A stretch of 64,000 nucleotides of DNA. It comes from Leptobacterium flavescens. Its GTDB lineage: Bacteria; Bacteroidota; Bacteroidia; Flavobacteriales; Flavobacteriaceae. The notes beneath the pieces are model-generated. The model saw only the letters and a program-made list of their open reading frames with translations, made no database searches and was not told the origin of the DNA. The position numbers and the translations under genes were made by a program. Each line of letters starts with the position of its first letter. Within the stretch, counting starts at the first letter, position 1. The stretch spans positions 186,001 to 250,000 of the forward strand of contig NZ_JAABOO010000004.1 in assembly GCF_010671605.1 (NCBI RefSeq), written 5' to 3'. Below, one piece after another: positions 1 to 11,417 of this stretch.

Positions 1-7
1 TTGGTAA
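1..7 (+). CDS. rpsN: Ribosomal protein S14, last codon and stop (partial)
   Basis: The window opens with the end of an upstream gene: bases 2-7 read TGG TAA, a tryptophan codon and stop. S14 proteins usually end in Ser-Trp and rpsN normally lies directly before rpsH in this operon, so this is most likely the end of rpsN. Only one codon is visible, so the call rests on gene order. Confidence 0.5.
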
Positions 8-27
8 AAGTTTAAAAGGATAATAAG

Positions 28-426
28 ATGTATACAGATCCTATAGCAGATTATTTAACGAGAATTAGAAATGCCAGTAGTGCTGGACACAGAGTGGTTG
101 AGATACCGGCTTCTAAACTAAAAAAGGAAATTACCAAGATCTTATTCGATCAGGGGTATATCCTAAGTTATAAATTCGAAGATAATTCGGTGCAGGGTTC
201 TATTAAAATAGCTTTGAAATACGATAAGCTTACCAAAGAACCGATTATTAGAAAAATACATAGAGTAAGTAAGCCTGGTCTACGTAAGTATGCTGGTTCT
301 ACTGAGCTGCCTAGAGTGTTAAACGGTCTGGGAATAGCTATTGTCTCTACTTCTCACGGAGTAATGACAAGCAAGCAGGCGAAGCAGGAAAATGTAGGTG
401 GTGAAGTTTTATGTTACGTTTACTAA
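28..426 (+). CDS. rpsH: 30S ribosomal protein S8
   Basis: S8 binds 16S rRNA in the central domain and is needed for assembly of the 30S platform. The 132-residue product has normal family length, begins with the typical MYTDPIADYLTRIRNA start and carries the conserved C-terminal segment with STSHGVMTSKQAK and GGEVLCYVY. It lies 20 bases after the presumed rpsN stop and 18 bases before rplF, in an unbroken co-directional ribosomal operon. The E. coli S8 protein is a translational regulator of its operon, but no such site can be identified here. Confidence 0.98.
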   Translation: MYTDPIADYLTRIRNASSAGHRVVEIPASKLKKEITKILFDQGYILSYKFEDNSVQGSIKIALKYDKLTKEPIIRKIHRVSKPGLRKYAGSTELPRVLNGLGIAIVSTSHGVMTSKQAKQENVGGEVLCYVY

Positions 427-444
427 AAATTAAAGACAAAGAAA

Positions 445-987
445 ATGTCAAGAATAGGTAAAAGTCCAATAAGTATTCCGGAAGGTGTTACAATCACCGT
501 AGAGAACGACATCGTTACTGTAAAAGGTAAATTAGGTGAGTTGTCTCAGGAGGTGAAAGGCATTACGGTTAAACAGGAGGACGGACAATTAATATTGGAA
601 AGATCTGACGATTCCAAGCCTCAGAGGGCTAGTCATGGTTTATACAGAGCTTTGTTAAACAATATGGTTGAAGGTGTTTCTTCTGGTTTTACTAAAGAAT
701 TAGAGTTAGTAGGTGTTGGTTACAGAGCTAGCAACCAGGGACAAAAATTAGATTTGGCCCTAGGATTCTCTCACAACATCGTTTTTGAGTTGGCTCCTGA
801 GATAAAAGTGGAAACTATATCTGTAAAAGGTAAAAACCCAATAGTTAAACTAACCTCACACGATAAACAATTAGTTGGTCACGTAGCAGCGAAGATTCGC
901 TCTTTCCGTAAACCTGAACCTTACAAAGGTAAAGGAGTTAAGTTTGTGGGTGAACAATTAAGAAGAAAAGCAGGTAAATCAGCTTAA
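445..987 (+). CDS. rplF: 50S ribosomal protein L6
   Basis: L6 is a large-subunit protein near the factor-binding region. The 180-residue product starts MSRIGKSPI and has the two-fold L6 architecture, with the diagnostic C-terminal region [13 protein letters not shown] at about residues 152-164. Length and order (after rpsH, before rplR) are canonical. Nothing unusual is seen. Confidence 0.98.
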   Translation: MSRIGKSPISIPEGVTITVENDIVTVKGKLGELSQEVKGITVKQEDGQLILERSDDSKPQRASHGLYRALLNNMVEGVSSGFTKELELVGVGYRASNQGQKLDLALGFSHNIVFELAPEIKVETISVKGKNPIVKLTSHDKQLVGHVAAKIRSFRKPEPYKGKGVKFVGEQLRRKAGKSA

Positions 988-998
988 TAATTAGCAAA

Positions 999-1355
999 AT
1001 GGCATTATCAAAGACTGAAAGAAGACAACGAATAAAGAGCAGAATCAGAAAAGTGATTTCTGGAACGACTGAAAGACCTAGATTAGCGATTTTCAGAAGT
1101 AATAAAGAGATCTATGCTCAGATTGTGGATGATACAAAAGGTGTTACTTTAGTATCTGCTTCATCCAGAGATAAAGAAATAAGCGAGTCTAAAGGTACTA
1201 AATCTGAAATAGCTGCCCTTGTTGGGAAAGCTATCGCAGAGAAAGCTTTAAAGGCCGGTGTGGAAACTATCTCTTTCGATAGAGGTGGATATCTGTATCA
1301 CGGAAGAGTAAAATCATTAGCTGAAGGAGCCAGAGAAGGCGGACTTAAATTCTAA
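999..1355 (+). CDS. rplR: 50S ribosomal protein L18
   Basis: L18 binds 5S rRNA and anchors it to the large subunit. The 118-residue product has the basic N-terminus and the conserved [20 protein letters not shown] core, ending in the typical [22 protein letters not shown]-like tail. It lies 11 bases after rplF and 9 before rpsE, consistent with translational coupling inside the operon. Confidence 0.98.
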   Translation: MALSKTERRQRIKSRIRKVISGTTERPRLAIFRSNKEIYAQIVDDTKGVTLVSASSRDKEISESKGTKSEIAALVGKAIAEKALKAGVETISFDRGGYLYHGRVKSLAEGAREGGLKF

Positions 1356-1364
1356 GAAATTATT

Positions 1365-1889
1365 ATGTATCAAAATTATAAAAACGTAGAACTAGTGAAG
1401 CCAAGCGGTCTTGAATTAAAAGATAGATTGGTTGGTGTTCAAAGAGTTACTAAAGTTACTAAAGGAGGTAGAGCATTCGGTTTTTCTGCAATCGTGGTAG
1501 TAGGTGATGAAAATGGTGTAGTGGGTCACGGTTTAGGAAAATCTAAAGAAGTTGCAGATGCTATCGCCAAGGCTGTTGAAGATGCAAAAAAGAACCTGGT
1601 TCGAATTCCTCTTAACAAAGCTACTTTACCTCACGAACAAAAAGGTAAATACGGTGGAGCAAGAGTATATTTGCAGCCTGCTTCTCACGGTACCGGGGTA
1701 ATTGCCGGTGGTGCTGTAAGGGCGGTATTGGAAGCCGTTGGTGTACACGATGTACTTTCTAAATCGCAAGGTTCGTCTAACCCTCACAATGTTGTTAAAG
1801 CAACTTTCGATGCTTTATTAAGACTACGTGATGCCAGAACTATTGCAGCTCAGAGAGGTATCTCTTTAGAAAAAGTTTTTAAAGGATAA
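1365..1889 (+). CDS. rpsE: 30S ribosomal protein S5
   Basis: S5 contributes to decoding fidelity and the mRNA entry site. The 174-residue product carries the S5 double-stranded-RNA-binding-like N-terminal domain ([18 protein letters not shown], about residues 35-52) and the C-terminal S5 domain with the [19 protein letters not shown] motif. Length and operon position are standard for the family. Confidence 0.98.
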   Translation: MYQNYKNVELVKPSGLELKDRLVGVQRVTKVTKGGRAFGFSAIVVVGDENGVVGHGLGKSKEVADAIAKAVEDAKKNLVRIPLNKATLPHEQKGKYGGARVYLQPASHGTGVIAGGAVRAVLEAVGVHDVLSKSQGSSNPHNVVKATFDALLRLRDARTIAAQRGISLEKVFKG

Positions 1890-1905
1890 ATCACAAGGAT
1901 AAACA

Positions 1906-2085
1906 ATGGGAAAGATTAAAGTTACACAAGTACGAAGCAATATTAAGCGTCCTCAGGATCAGAAGAGAACCTTAGAGGCACTTGGGCTTAGAAGGATAGG
2001 TCATGTGGTAGAACATGATGCTACACCTGTAATCCTTGGTATGGTAAATAAAGTTAAACACTTAGTTTCTGTAGAAGAAGCTTAA
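1906..2085 (+). CDS. rpmD: 50S ribosomal protein L30
   Basis: A short gene of 59 codons plus stop fits exactly between rpsE and rplO. Its translation starts MGKIKVTQVRS and contains the L30 signature with the Q-K-R-T-L-E-A-L-G-L-R-R run, ending VKHLVSVEEA. This is the length and position expected for bacterial L30, a small 23S-rRNA-binding protein. The ATG at 1906 follows an AAGGAT sequence 8 bases upstream, an acceptable ribosome-binding site. Confidence 0.96.
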   Translation: MGKIKVTQVRSNIKRPQDQKRTLEALGLRRIGHVVEHDATPVILGMVNKVKHLVSVEEA

Positions 2086-2095
2086 TAACAATATT

Positions 2096-2548
2096 ATGAA
2101 TTTAAGTAACTTACAACCAGCAGAAGGTTCAGTTCATAAAGACGGTAAAAGAGTCGGTAGAGGACAAGGTTCCGGTAAAGGTGGCACTGCTACAAGAGGT
2201 CACAAAGGAGCTAAATCACGCTCTGGTTACTCTAAAAAGATCGGTTTCGAAGGTGGTCAGATGCCACTTCAGAGACGTGTTCCTAAATTCGGTTTCAAGA
2301 ATATTAACCGTAAGGAATATGTTGGGATCAATCTTGGAAAATTACAAGAGATGGTAGATAACGGTATCATTACAGATACAGTTGATCTTGATACTTTAGT
2401 GAATAACCGACTTGCTAAAAGAACAGAACTAGTTAAAATTTTAGGAGGCGGAGAATTAAAAGCTAAACTAAAAGTATCTGTTCATAAATTTACTGCTAGC
2501 GCTAAAGCAGCTATTGAAGCGGCCGGTGGTGAAGCGGTAACTTTATAA
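2096..2548 (+). CDS. rplO: 50S ribosomal protein L15
   Basis: L15 is a late-assembly large-subunit protein. The 150-residue product has the glycine/arginine-rich N-terminal extension (GRGQGSGKGGTATRGHKG, about residues 22-39) and the GFEGGQMPLQRRVPKFGF signature. It sits directly before secY, the usual order in the spc operon. Confidence 0.98.
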   Translation: MNLSNLQPAEGSVHKDGKRVGRGQGSGKGGTATRGHKGAKSRSGYSKKIGFEGGQMPLQRRVPKFGFKNINRKEYVGINLGKLQEMVDNGIITDTVDLDTLVNNRLAKRTELVKILGGGELKAKLKVSVHKFTASAKAAIEAAGGEAVTL

Positions 2549-2560
2549 TTAAAAAACACC

Positions 2561-3907
2561 ATGAAGAAATTTTTTGAAACACTTAGCAATATTTGGAAGA
2601 TCGACGAACTTAAGAACAGGATCATTGTTACTTTAGGTTTGTTATTGGTGTACCGTTTCGGTGCCCATGTCGTGCTTCCTGGTATTGATTCGGTACAATT
2701 GGCAGAATTGACAAGCAGAACCGATGGAGGAGGATTATTAGGAATACTTAACGCCTTTACAGGAGGAGCATTTGCAAATGCCTCTGTTTTTGCATTAGGG
2801 ATCATGCCTTATATCTCTGCATCTATTGTTGTTCAGCTTATGGGAATAGCAATTCCTTATCTTCAGAAACTACAGAAAGAAGGTGAAAGTGGTAGGAGAA
2901 CCATTAACCAGATCACCAGATGGCTAACCATTGCTATCTGTGTTGTTCAGGCACCTGCTTATCTTTACGGTTTGGGAGCTTTAGGAGTGCCGGACAGCGC
3001 TTTCCTTTTAGGAAAAGGTCTGGACTTTATTATTCCTTCTGTCATCATCCTTGTTACCGGAACTATCTTTGCTATGTGGTTGGGTGAAAAGATTACCGAT
3101 AAAGGAATCGGTAATGGTATTTCACTGCTCATCATGGTAGGTATCATAGCTCAAATGCCATTGTCATTTATCCAGGAATTCGTTTCAAGGGTATCTGAGA
3201 ACAACGGTGGTTTGATGCTGATATTAATTGAAGTAATTATATGGTTTGTTGTAATTCTTGCTTCTGTAATGCTGGTAATGGCTACACGTCAGATCCCGGT
3301 ACAATACGCAAGAAGAACAGCTTCCGGAGGCTATGAAAAGAATGTTTTCGGATCCAGACAATATATTCCTCTAAAGCTTAATGCTTCGGGAGTAATGCCA
3401 ATCATCTTTGCACAGGCTATCATGTTTGTACCAAGTGCATTGGCCAGCTTGTCTGATTCTGAAACGGCAAAGTCTGTTCAGGCTGCCTTCGGTGATATTT
3501 TCGGACTGTGGTATAATATTGTATTTGCCTTACTGATCATTGTATTTACATATTTCTATACGGCAATTACAGTACCGACCAATAAAATGGCAGACGATCT
3601 TAAAAGAAGCGGTGGCTTTATTCCCGGTATCAGACCAGGAAAGGAAACCTCAGATTACCTTGATAAAATCATGTCCTTAATTACATTCCCGGGATCTGTA
3701 TTCCTGGCCCTTATAGCGGTTCTACCTGCTGTCGTGGTTAAGATTGTAGGGATCCAGCAGGGATGGGCATTGTTTTACGGAGGAACTTCGCTTCTGATTA
3801 TGGTTGGGGTTGCCATCGATACAATGCAACAGGTTAACTCATACTTGTTGAACAGACATTATGATGGTTTAATGAAAACTGGTAAAAACAGAAAAGTAGT
3901 TGCATAA
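2561..3907 (+). CDS. secY: Preprotein translocase subunit SecY
   Basis: SecY forms the protein-conducting channel of the Sec translocon in the inner membrane. The 448-residue product is of family length, with about ten hydrophobic segments, the early [13 protein letters not shown] region and the conserved cytoplasmic loop [10 protein letters not shown] (about residues 244-253). It follows rplO by 12 bases and precedes infA by 8. It would export the many signal-peptide-bearing proteins encoded in the rest of the window. Confidence 0.98.
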   Translation: MKKFFETLSNIWKIDELKNRIIVTLGLLLVYRFGAHVVLPGIDSVQLAELTSRTDGGGLLGILNAFTGGAFANASVFALGIMPYISASIVVQLMGIAIPYLQKLQKEGESGRRTINQITRWLTIAICVVQAPAYLYGLGALGVPDSAFLLGKGLDFIIPSVIILVTGTIFAMWLGEKITDKGIGNGISLLIMVGIIAQMPLSFIQEFVSRVSENNGGLMLILIEVIIWFVVILASVMLVMATRQIPVQYARRTASGGYEKNVFGSRQYIPLKLNASGVMPIIFAQAIMFVPSALASLSDSETAKSVQAAFGDIFGLWYNIVFALLIIVFTYFYTAITVPTNKMADDLKRSGGFIPGIRPGKETSDYLDKIMSLITFPGSVFLALIAVLPAVVVKIVGIQQGWALFYGGTSLLIMVGVAIDTMQQVNSYLLNRHYDGLMKTGKNRKVVA

Positions 3908-3915
3908 ATTTCGAT

Positions 3916-4131
3916 ATGGCAAAACAAGCAGCAATAGAACAAGACGGAACCATTATTGAAGCATTGTCTAATGCAATGTTCAGAGTAGAATTAGAGAATG
4001 GTCATGTAGTTACGGCTCATATCTCAGGGAAGATGCGTATGCATTATATTAAATTACTTCCCGGGGATAAGGTAAAACTTGAAATGAGTCCCTACGACCT
4101 TACTAAAGCTAGAATTACATATAGATATTAA
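3916..4131 (+). CDS. infA: Translation initiation factor IF-1
   Basis: IF-1 occupies the ribosomal A site during initiation. The 71-residue single OB-fold protein starts [13 protein letters not shown] and has the family pattern [16 protein letters not shown] and P-G-D-K-V. Its place between secY and rpmJ is a common bacterial arrangement. Confidence 0.97.
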   Translation: MAKQAAIEQDGTIIEALSNAMFRVELENGHVVTAHISGKMRMHYIKLLPGDKVKLEMSPYDLTKARITYRY

Positions 4132-4143
4132 AGATATAGTTAG

Positions 4144-4260
4144 ATGAAAGTAAGAGCATCACTAAAAAAGAGAAGTCCCGAGTGCAAAATTGTGCGTCGT
4201 AAGGGGAGATTATACGTAATCAATAAAAAGAATCCTAGATTTAAACAAAGACAAGGGTAA
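4144..4260 (+). CDS. rpmJ: 50S ribosomal protein L36
   Basis: A 38-codon gene starting at the ATG at 4144, with the sequence [20 protein letters not shown] and then [19 protein letters not shown]36 often has a zinc-binding set of three cysteines and a histidine; here only one cysteine (residue 14) is visible, so this is the zinc-free form. It lies 12 bases after infA and 3 bases before rpsM. Confidence 0.96.
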   Translation: MKVRASLKKRSPECKIVRRKGRLYVINKKNPRFKQRQG

Positions 4261-4263
4261 GTT

Positions 4264-4638
4264 ATGGCAAGAATCGCAGGAGTAGATATACCAAAGCAAA
4301 AAAGAGGGGTTATTTCATTAACCTATATTTACGGAATTGGTAGAAGCAGAGCTCAAGAAATTTTACAGAAAGCTCAAGTTAGTGAAGATACTAAAGTATC
4401 TGATTGGAATGACGACGAAATAGGTCGTATCCGAGATGCGGTCTCTTCTTATACAATAGAAGGTGAATTGCGTTCTGAAGTTCAGTTAAACATCAAGCGT
4501 TTAATGGACATAGGATGCTACAGAGGTATTCGTCACAGAAGCGGACTTCCGCTAAGAGGTCAGAAGACCAAGAATAACTCTAGAACTAGAAAAGGTAAAA
4601 GGAAAACGGTTGCTAACAAGAAAAAAGCAACTAAATAA
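4264..4638 (+). CDS. rpsM: 30S ribosomal protein S13
   Basis: S13 sits in the 30S head and contacts the P-site tRNA and the 50S subunit. The 124-residue product begins [10 protein letters not shown], has the helix-hairpin-helix-like [14 protein letters not shown] segment and the C-terminal [22 protein letters not shown] signature. Order rpsM-rpsK-rpsD-rpoA-rplQ is the classical alpha operon. Confidence 0.98.
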   Translation: MARIAGVDIPKQKRGVISLTYIYGIGRSRAQEILQKAQVSEDTKVSDWNDDEIGRIRDAVSSYTIEGELRSEVQLNIKRLMDIGCYRGIRHRSGLPLRGQKTKNNSRTRKGKRKTVANKKKATK

Positions 4639-4651
4639 TAAGTAGCGTAAT

Positions 4652-5044
4652 ATGGCAAAGTCAAATACAAAAACTTCTAAGAAACGTAAAGTTGTAGTTG
4701 AATCTGTTGGTGAAGCTCATGTTTCCGCGACTTTTAATAACATCATTATCTCCCTTACAAACAAAAAAGGAGATGTTATTTCTTGGTCATCTGCCGGTAA
4801 AATGGGATTCAGAGGATCTAAGAAAAACACACCTTATGCTGCTCAGATGGCAGCCGAAGATGCTGCTAAGGTAGCTCAGGAGGCCGGATTGAGAAAGGTA
4901 AAGGTATATGTTAAAGGTCCAGGTAACGGAAGAGAATCTGCAATCAGAACTATTCACAATGCAGGAATAGAGGTTACAGAGATTATAGATGTTACTCCAT
5001 TACCACATAATGGATGTCGTCCACCAAAAAGAAGAAGAGTTTAA
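4652..5044 (+). CDS. rpsK: 30S ribosomal protein S11
   Basis: S11 forms part of the 30S platform near the E site. The 130-residue protein contains the typical [19 protein letters not shown] and [11 protein letters not shown] motifs and ends in the conserved [12 protein letters not shown]. It is followed by an unusually long gap (86 bases) before rpsD. Confidence 0.98.
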   Translation: MAKSNTKTSKKRKVVVESVGEAHVSATFNNIIISLTNKKGDVISWSSAGKMGFRGSKKNTPYAAQMAAEDAAKVAQEAGLRKVKVYVKGPGNGRESAIRTIHNAGIEVTEIIDVTPLPHNGCRPPKRRRV

Positions 5045-5130
5045 TTATTTATTTGTTTAAAAACAGGGTTAATACGATTATCGAAGGATAGCCTTAATTC
5101 ATGATCAACCCTATTTAATTTTTTAAAAAC
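5045..5130 (+). other. Structured intercistronic leader before rpsD
   Basis: This is the longest gap inside the ribosomal gene block. It holds AGGGTT at 5065-5070 and its complement AACCCT at 5107-5112, with an inner AAGG-atag-CCTT hairpin near 5083-5094, so the transcript could fold into a branched stem just upstream of the rpsD start at 5131. S4 is a known autoregulator of the alpha operon in E. coli and of rpsD in Bacillus; a regulatory role here is inference from position only. Confidence 0.35.
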
Positions 5131-5736
5131 ATGGCAAGATACAGAGGTCCAAAAACAAAAATCGCTCGTAAATTCGGGGAAGCTATTTTTGGAGATGATA
5201 AATCTTTTGAAAAAAGAAATTATCCTCCGGGACAGCACGGAAACAACCGAAGAAGAGGTAAAAAATCAGAATACGCGGTCCAGCTAATGGAGAAGCAGAA
5301 AGCTAAATACACTTACGGTATTCTGGAACGTCAATTTAGAAATATTTTTGAAAAAGCCAACCGTAGCAAGGGAGTTACCGGTGAAGTTCTTTTACAGTTA
5401 TGTGAGTCACGTCTGGACAATGTGGTTTACAGAATGGGAATTTCGAATTCGAGAAGAGGAGCGCGTCAGTTGGTATCGCACCGTCATATTACCGTTAATG
5501 GTAATATTGTTAACATTCCATCATATTCTCTTAAAGTTGGCGATGTAGTAGGAGTTAGGGAAAAATCTAAATCTTTAGAGGTAATAGAAAATTCATTGGC
5601 AGCAAACAGCGCTGTTTATGAGTGGATTAGTTGGAATGCAGATAAGAAAGAAGGAACATTTGTAAGTATTCCCGAAAGAATACAGATTCCTGAGAATATA
5701 AAAGAACAATTAATCGTCGAGTTATACTCTAAATAA
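5131..5736 (+). CDS. rpsD: 30S ribosomal protein S4
   Basis: S4 nucleates 16S rRNA 5'-domain assembly. The 201-residue product has the N-terminal S4 domain (starts [17 protein letters not shown]) and the S4 RNA-binding domain [20 protein letters not shown]...[14 protein letters not shown] at about residues 91-130. It has no N-terminal zinc-binding cysteine cluster, so it is the zinc-independent form. It is the only gene in this operon with a long upstream leader. Confidence 0.98.
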   Translation: MARYRGPKTKIARKFGEAIFGDDKSFEKRNYPPGQHGNNRRRGKKSEYAVQLMEKQKAKYTYGILERQFRNIFEKANRSKGVTGEVLLQLCESRLDNVVYRMGISNSRRGARQLVSHRHITVNGNIVNIPSYSLKVGDVVGVREKSKSLEVIENSLAANSAVYEWISWNADKKEGTFVSIPERIQIPENIKEQLIVELYSK

Positions 5737-5758
5737 TAAACCAGACAGCAGTCATACT

Positions 5759-6751
5759 ATGGCAATATTTAATTTTCAAAAGCCCGATAAAGTTATAATG
5801 ATCGATTCTTCAGATTTCGAAGGGAAATTCGAATTTCGCCCTTTGGAACCTGGATACGGATTGACCGTTGGTAACGCTTTGCGAAGAGTCCTTCTGTCTT
5901 CATTGGAAGGTTTTGCAATTACCTCTGTGAGGATTGATAAAGTAGAGCACGAGTTCTCTACAATCCCAGGAGTGGTTGAAGACGTTACTGAAATGATCCT
6001 TAACTTAAAGCAGGCTCGTTTTAAAAGACAAATAGAAGATATTGATAACGAAACTGTATCAATCTCGGTTACCGGTAAAGAACAATTAACTGCCGGCGAT
6101 TTTCAGAAGTTTATATCTGGTTTCCAGGTGTTGAATCCCGATTTGGTGATCTGCAACATGGAAGCTGGTGTGAGCATCAACATGGAGATCACTATCGAGA
6201 AGGGTAGAGGATATGTTCCGGCTGAAGAGAATAAGAAATCTAATGCTCCTCTAGGAACAATTGCTACAGATGCTATTTTTACACCTATCAAAAATGTAAA
6301 ATACAGCATTGAGAACTTCCGTGTAGAGCAGAAGACCGATTACGAAAAACTAGTTTTCGAGATCGTAACAGACGGTTCTATCCATCCTAAAGATGCCTTG
6401 ACGGAAGCTGCTAAGACACTTATCCACCACTTTATGTTATTCTCCGATGAGAGAATTACTTTAGAGGCAGATGAGATTGCTCAAACAGAGACTTACGACG
6501 AAGAATCACTACATATGAGACAGTTGCTTAAGACTAAGCTCGTAGATATGGATCTTTCTGTTCGTGCGTTAAACTGTTTAAAGGCTGCAGAAGTAGATAC
6601 TTTAGGAGATCTTGTATCTTTTAATAAAAACGACTTAATGAAGTTCCGTAATTTCGGAAAGAAATCTTTAACTGAGCTTGAAGAACTAGTAAACGTTAAA
6701 GGATTGAATTTCGGAATGGATCTTTCAAAATATAAATTAGATAAAGACTAA
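5759..6751 (+). CDS. rpoA: DNA-directed RNA polymerase subunit alpha
   Basis: The alpha subunit dimerises to nucleate RNA polymerase assembly and its C-terminal domain contacts DNA and activators. The 330-residue product has the N-terminal assembly domain ([20 protein letters not shown], about residues 29-48) and the helix-hairpin-helix C-terminal domain with the [20 protein letters not shown] region at about 266-285 and [17 protein letters not shown] near 299-315. It lies 22 bases after rpsD and 35 before rplQ. Confidence 0.98.
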   Translation: MAIFNFQKPDKVIMIDSSDFEGKFEFRPLEPGYGLTVGNALRRVLLSSLEGFAITSVRIDKVEHEFSTIPGVVEDVTEMILNLKQARFKRQIEDIDNETVSISVTGKEQLTAGDFQKFISGFQVLNPDLVICNMEAGVSINMEITIEKGRGYVPAEENKKSNAPLGTIATDAIFTPIKNVKYSIENFRVEQKTDYEKLVFEIVTDGSIHPKDALTEAAKTLIHHFMLFSDERITLEADEIAQTETYDEESLHMRQLLKTKLVDMDLSVRALNCLKAAEVDTLGDLVSFNKNDLMKFRNFGKKSLTELEELVNVKGLNFGMDLSKYKLDKD

Positions 6752-6786
6752 GCAAGTTGATTGCTCTTGTCTAAAAGAATGTAACA

Positions 6787-7299
6787 ATGAGACACGGAAA
6801 GAAATTTAATCACTTAGGAAGAAAGACTGCACACCGCAAAGCGATGTTGGCTAATATGGCGTGCTCCCTGATCGAGCATAAGCGCATAAATACAACAGTA
6901 GCTAAAGCAAAAGCATTAAAGCAGTTTGTAGAGCCGTTAGTAACTAAATCTAAAGAAGATTCTACTCATAACCGAAGAGTGGTTTTCAGTTACTTGAGAA
7001 ACAAATACGCAGTTACCGAACTTTTCAGGGAAGTAGCTGTTAAAGTTGGAGATCGTCCCGGAGGATACACAAGGATCATTAAACTTGGTAACCGTCTTGG
7101 AGATAACGCAGATATGGCACTTATCGAGTTGGTTGATTACAACGAAACTTATAACGCAGCCAAACCTGCCAAGAAGAAATCTACTCGTAGAGGTAGAACT
7201 AAAAAAGCTGAAGCTACCGCAGAAGCACCGGCAACCGAAGCCCCGAAAGCGGAGGCTCCGAAAGCAGATGATAAAGAAGCTTCAACAGACGAAAATTAA
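6787..7299 (+). CDS. rplQ: 50S ribosomal protein L17 with low-complexity C-terminal tail
   Basis: L17 binds 23S rRNA near the exit tunnel. The first ~120 residues are canonical ([12 protein letters not shown], then R-K-A-M-L-A-N-M). The remaining ~45 residues form a charged Lys/Ala/Glu/Pro-rich tail, making the 170-residue protein longer than the E. coli version (127 residues). Such tails are common in Bacteroidota and are probably disordered. It is the last gene of the operon, ending 22 bases before a strong terminator. Confidence 0.97.
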   Translation: MRHGKKFNHLGRKTAHRKAMLANMACSLIEHKRINTTVAKAKALKQFVEPLVTKSKEDSTHNRRVVFSYLRNKYAVTELFREVAVKVGDRPGGYTRIIKLGNRLGDNADMALIELVDYNETYNAAKPAKKKSTRRGRTKKAEATAEAPATEAPKAEAPKADDKEASTDEN

Positions 7300-7321
7300 T
7301 GATCAGATTTCATTACATACC

Positions 7322-7355
7322 AAAAGGATAAACGTTTTAGTTTATCCTTTTTTTT
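7322..7355 (+). terminator. Rho-independent terminator of the ribosomal operon
   Basis: The sequence AAAAGGATAAAC and its complement GTTTATCCTTTT (7322-7333 and 7340-7351) form a 12 bp stem with a 6-base loop, followed by an unbroken T run to 7355. It lies just after rplQ and separates the ribosomal genes from carA. Confidence 0.9.
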
Positions 7356-7395
7356 ATGTTATTTTGTTAAACTTTTTAAATAACGATTACCTTCG

Positions 7396-9797
<2,402 letters not shown>

Positions 9798-9816
9798 AAT
9801 CATTTTTTTATATAGT

Positions 9817-9850
9817 AAAAGGCCCTTAATTAACTTAAGGGCCTTTTTTT
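9817..9850 (+). terminator. Rho-independent terminator after eno
   Basis: AAAAGGCCCTTAA at 9817-9829 pairs with TTAAGGGCCTTTT at 9835-9847 around a 5-base loop, with a T tract continuing to 9850. It ends the carA-eno unit. Confidence 0.92.
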
Positions 9851-9910
9851 GTTATATAATTGTAATGTTGCTTTCCGCCTTGCGACTAAAGGGTATTGAA
9901 ACCAGCCAAT

Positions 9911-10936
9911 ATGTCGTTCAAAGAATTAATTCCAACCTCCAACTTCAAGATAATTTGGCTTAAAAGCGGATGGGGATCCTATCAGATAGACTTCCGTGAT
10001 TACGTATTCTCTTCCGGTATTATTCTTTTTATAGAACCCGGTCAGTATTTTAAGATCCTGAACGGCGAGATAGAGGTGGAAACGATTTCCATAGAAAAAG
10101 AACATATTGCAAATAACAACAGGTTCAGGTACCTGTTTAAGCACCTGGTTGCAGCAGGGCATATTAGTGTAGACCCGCTCAATTCCCTTTACCTGGAAAC
10201 CTTCTTTAAGTATAAGCACATACAGGAAGACATTCAGGAGTTTTTAGAGGACATGGTGGTTCGCTGGTTATCCCAGAACCCGTTCGGAAGCTCTGAAGAC
10301 CGTTTAAACATTCTTTTCGATACCAAAGACATTATTGATGATAAATTCAGGCTGCATACCGCTATTTCAGAAATGACAGGCTACCTGGATATGGATCCGA
10401 GGAAACTGAATAGGGTATTGAAAAAAACACTTAATTACACCCTTTCTCACTGGGTAAAGAAAAGAGTATTCCTCGAATCGCAGAGAGAGCTTATTTTTAG
10501 CAGTAAATCTATTAAGGAGATCGGGTACGACCTCGGTTTTAACGACCCTTCTCATTTTAATCACTTTTTCAGGAAGCATACCACAGTAAGCCCCAATAAC
10601 TTCAGAGAATCCTATGATTACCGTAAGGAAGATATTGTACTGAAAGATTTCCTGGAACTGCTGGAGGTACATTACAGGCAGGAGCACTCCGTGCATTTTT
10701 ACGCCGATAAATTAAACATTTCAGAAAAGACGCTCTCGCGTAAACTCCAGAAAGAATACAAGAAAACTCCCAAGAAAATCATCGTGGATAAATTGGTCCT
10801 GGAGGCTCAATATCTCCTTAAGGAAACGGTCGGTATTAAGGATGCCGCCTTTGAGCTTGGATTTGAAGAAGCCCATCATTTCTCTGCTTTCCTCAAGAAA
10901 CACACAGGGAAAGTCCCCTCGGCATTTAGCCTGTAA
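9911..10936 (+). CDS. AraC-family regulator with two tandem HTH domains
   Basis: The 341-residue protein (start taken at the ATG at 9911; a TTG at 9896 in frame is less likely) has an N-terminal half of about 145 residues without a recognised fold, then two AraC-type helix-turn-helix modules. The first spans about residues 150-235 (SIKEIGYDLGFNDPSHFNHFFRKH, then SPNNFRESY); the second about 253-341 (GIKDAAFELGFEEAHHFSAFLKKHTG, then PSAF). Both keep the second-helix pattern of the family, so both may bind DNA. Most AraC proteins have one such module of two HTH motifs. The next genes (NTF2-like and YHS) are co-directional and preceded by inverted repeats, so they are possible targets. Confidence 0.85.
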   Translation: MSFKELIPTSNFKIIWLKSGWGSYQIDFRDYVFSSGIILFIEPGQYFKILNGEIEVETISIEKEHIANNNRFRYLFKHLVAAGHISVDPLNSLYLETFFKYKHIQEDIQEFLEDMVVRWLSQNPFGSSEDRLNILFDTKDIIDDKFRLHTAISEMTGYLDMDPRKLNRVLKKTLNYTLSHWVKKRVFLESQRELIFSSKSIKEIGYDLGFNDPSHFNHFFRKHTTVSPNNFRESYDYRKEDIVLKDFLELLEVHYRQEHSVHFYADKLNISEKTLSRKLQKEYKKTPKKIIVDKLVLEAQYLLKETVGIKDAAFELGFEEAHHFSAFLKKHTGKVPSAFSL

Positions 10937-10940
10937 TATT

Positions 10941-10997
10941 CTACAATTCATTGTCCGTTTTTTGTAGGCATCACCTCTTCATGATGCCCCATCTTTG
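10941..10997 (+). promoter_or_regulatory. Promoter region with two inverted repeats
   Basis: Between the AraC-type gene and the NTF2-like gene are two perfect inverted repeats: CTACAA (10941-10946) with TTGTAG (10962-10967), and GGCATCA (10967-10973) with TGATGCC (10982-10988). A sequence close to the Bacteroidota -7 box (CATCTTTG, 10990-10997) follows at once, 30 bases before the ATG at 11027. The arrangement suggests an operator overlapping a promoter. Which protein binds is not known. Confidence 0.45.
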
Positions 10998-11026
10998 CAT
11001 TGTAATTAATACTAAAAACAAGAAAG

Positions 11027-11374
11027 ATGAACTTAAAGGAAAATTTAATAGCAATGGATAGCCTTGTTCAGCAAGGTCAGATCCCACAAGCCGTTGAGCA
11101 GTTTTTTGATGCCTGTGCAAAGAGTAAAGATCACAACGGAGCTATAACAAACTCAAAAGCAGAAATGCTTGACAAAATGGACCAGTTTCTGGGAGGTATT
11201 GCCAATGTAAACGGTATTACCCTTCACAATCAGGCCGTAGGTGAGAATGTTACCATGAGCGAATACACTTTCGATTTCGATATGAAGGATGGAAGCAAAG
11301 TTCTATGGAACGAGATCATCAAAAGAGAATGGGAAGGCGATAAGGTAGTTAACGAATCTTACTTCCTGTTATAA
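11027..11374 (+). CDS. Small NTF2-fold (SnoaL-like) protein
   Basis: A 115-residue cytoplasmic protein with no signal peptide. The pattern of an N-terminal helix pair (VQQGQIPQAVEQFFDACAKS), a central Y/F-rich strand region (MSEYTFDFDMKDGSKVLWNE) and the ending EGDKVVNESYFLL resembles the SnoaL/NTF2-like superfamily. Those folds serve as small enzymes or ligand-binding modules, so no specific reaction can be assigned. It lies 43 bases before the YHS gene and behind a promoter with inverted repeats. Confidence 0.7.
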   Translation: MNLKENLIAMDSLVQQGQIPQAVEQFFDACAKSKDHNGAITNSKAEMLDKMDQFLGGIANVNGITLHNQAVGENVTMSEYTFDFDMKDGSKVLWNEIIKREWEGDKVVNESYFLL

Positions 11375-11417
11375 ATCAAAAATTAGTTATTTAAAATTAA
11401 AAATTTAAAAGTAAAAA

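Noticed and set aside
7364-7395. Promoter TTG-N21-TACCTTCG immediately before the carA ATG
   Set aside because: The -7 match has a mismatch, the spacer is long, and transcription would start after the ATG at 7396, while the conserved CarA N-terminus begins there. Not listed as a promoter.
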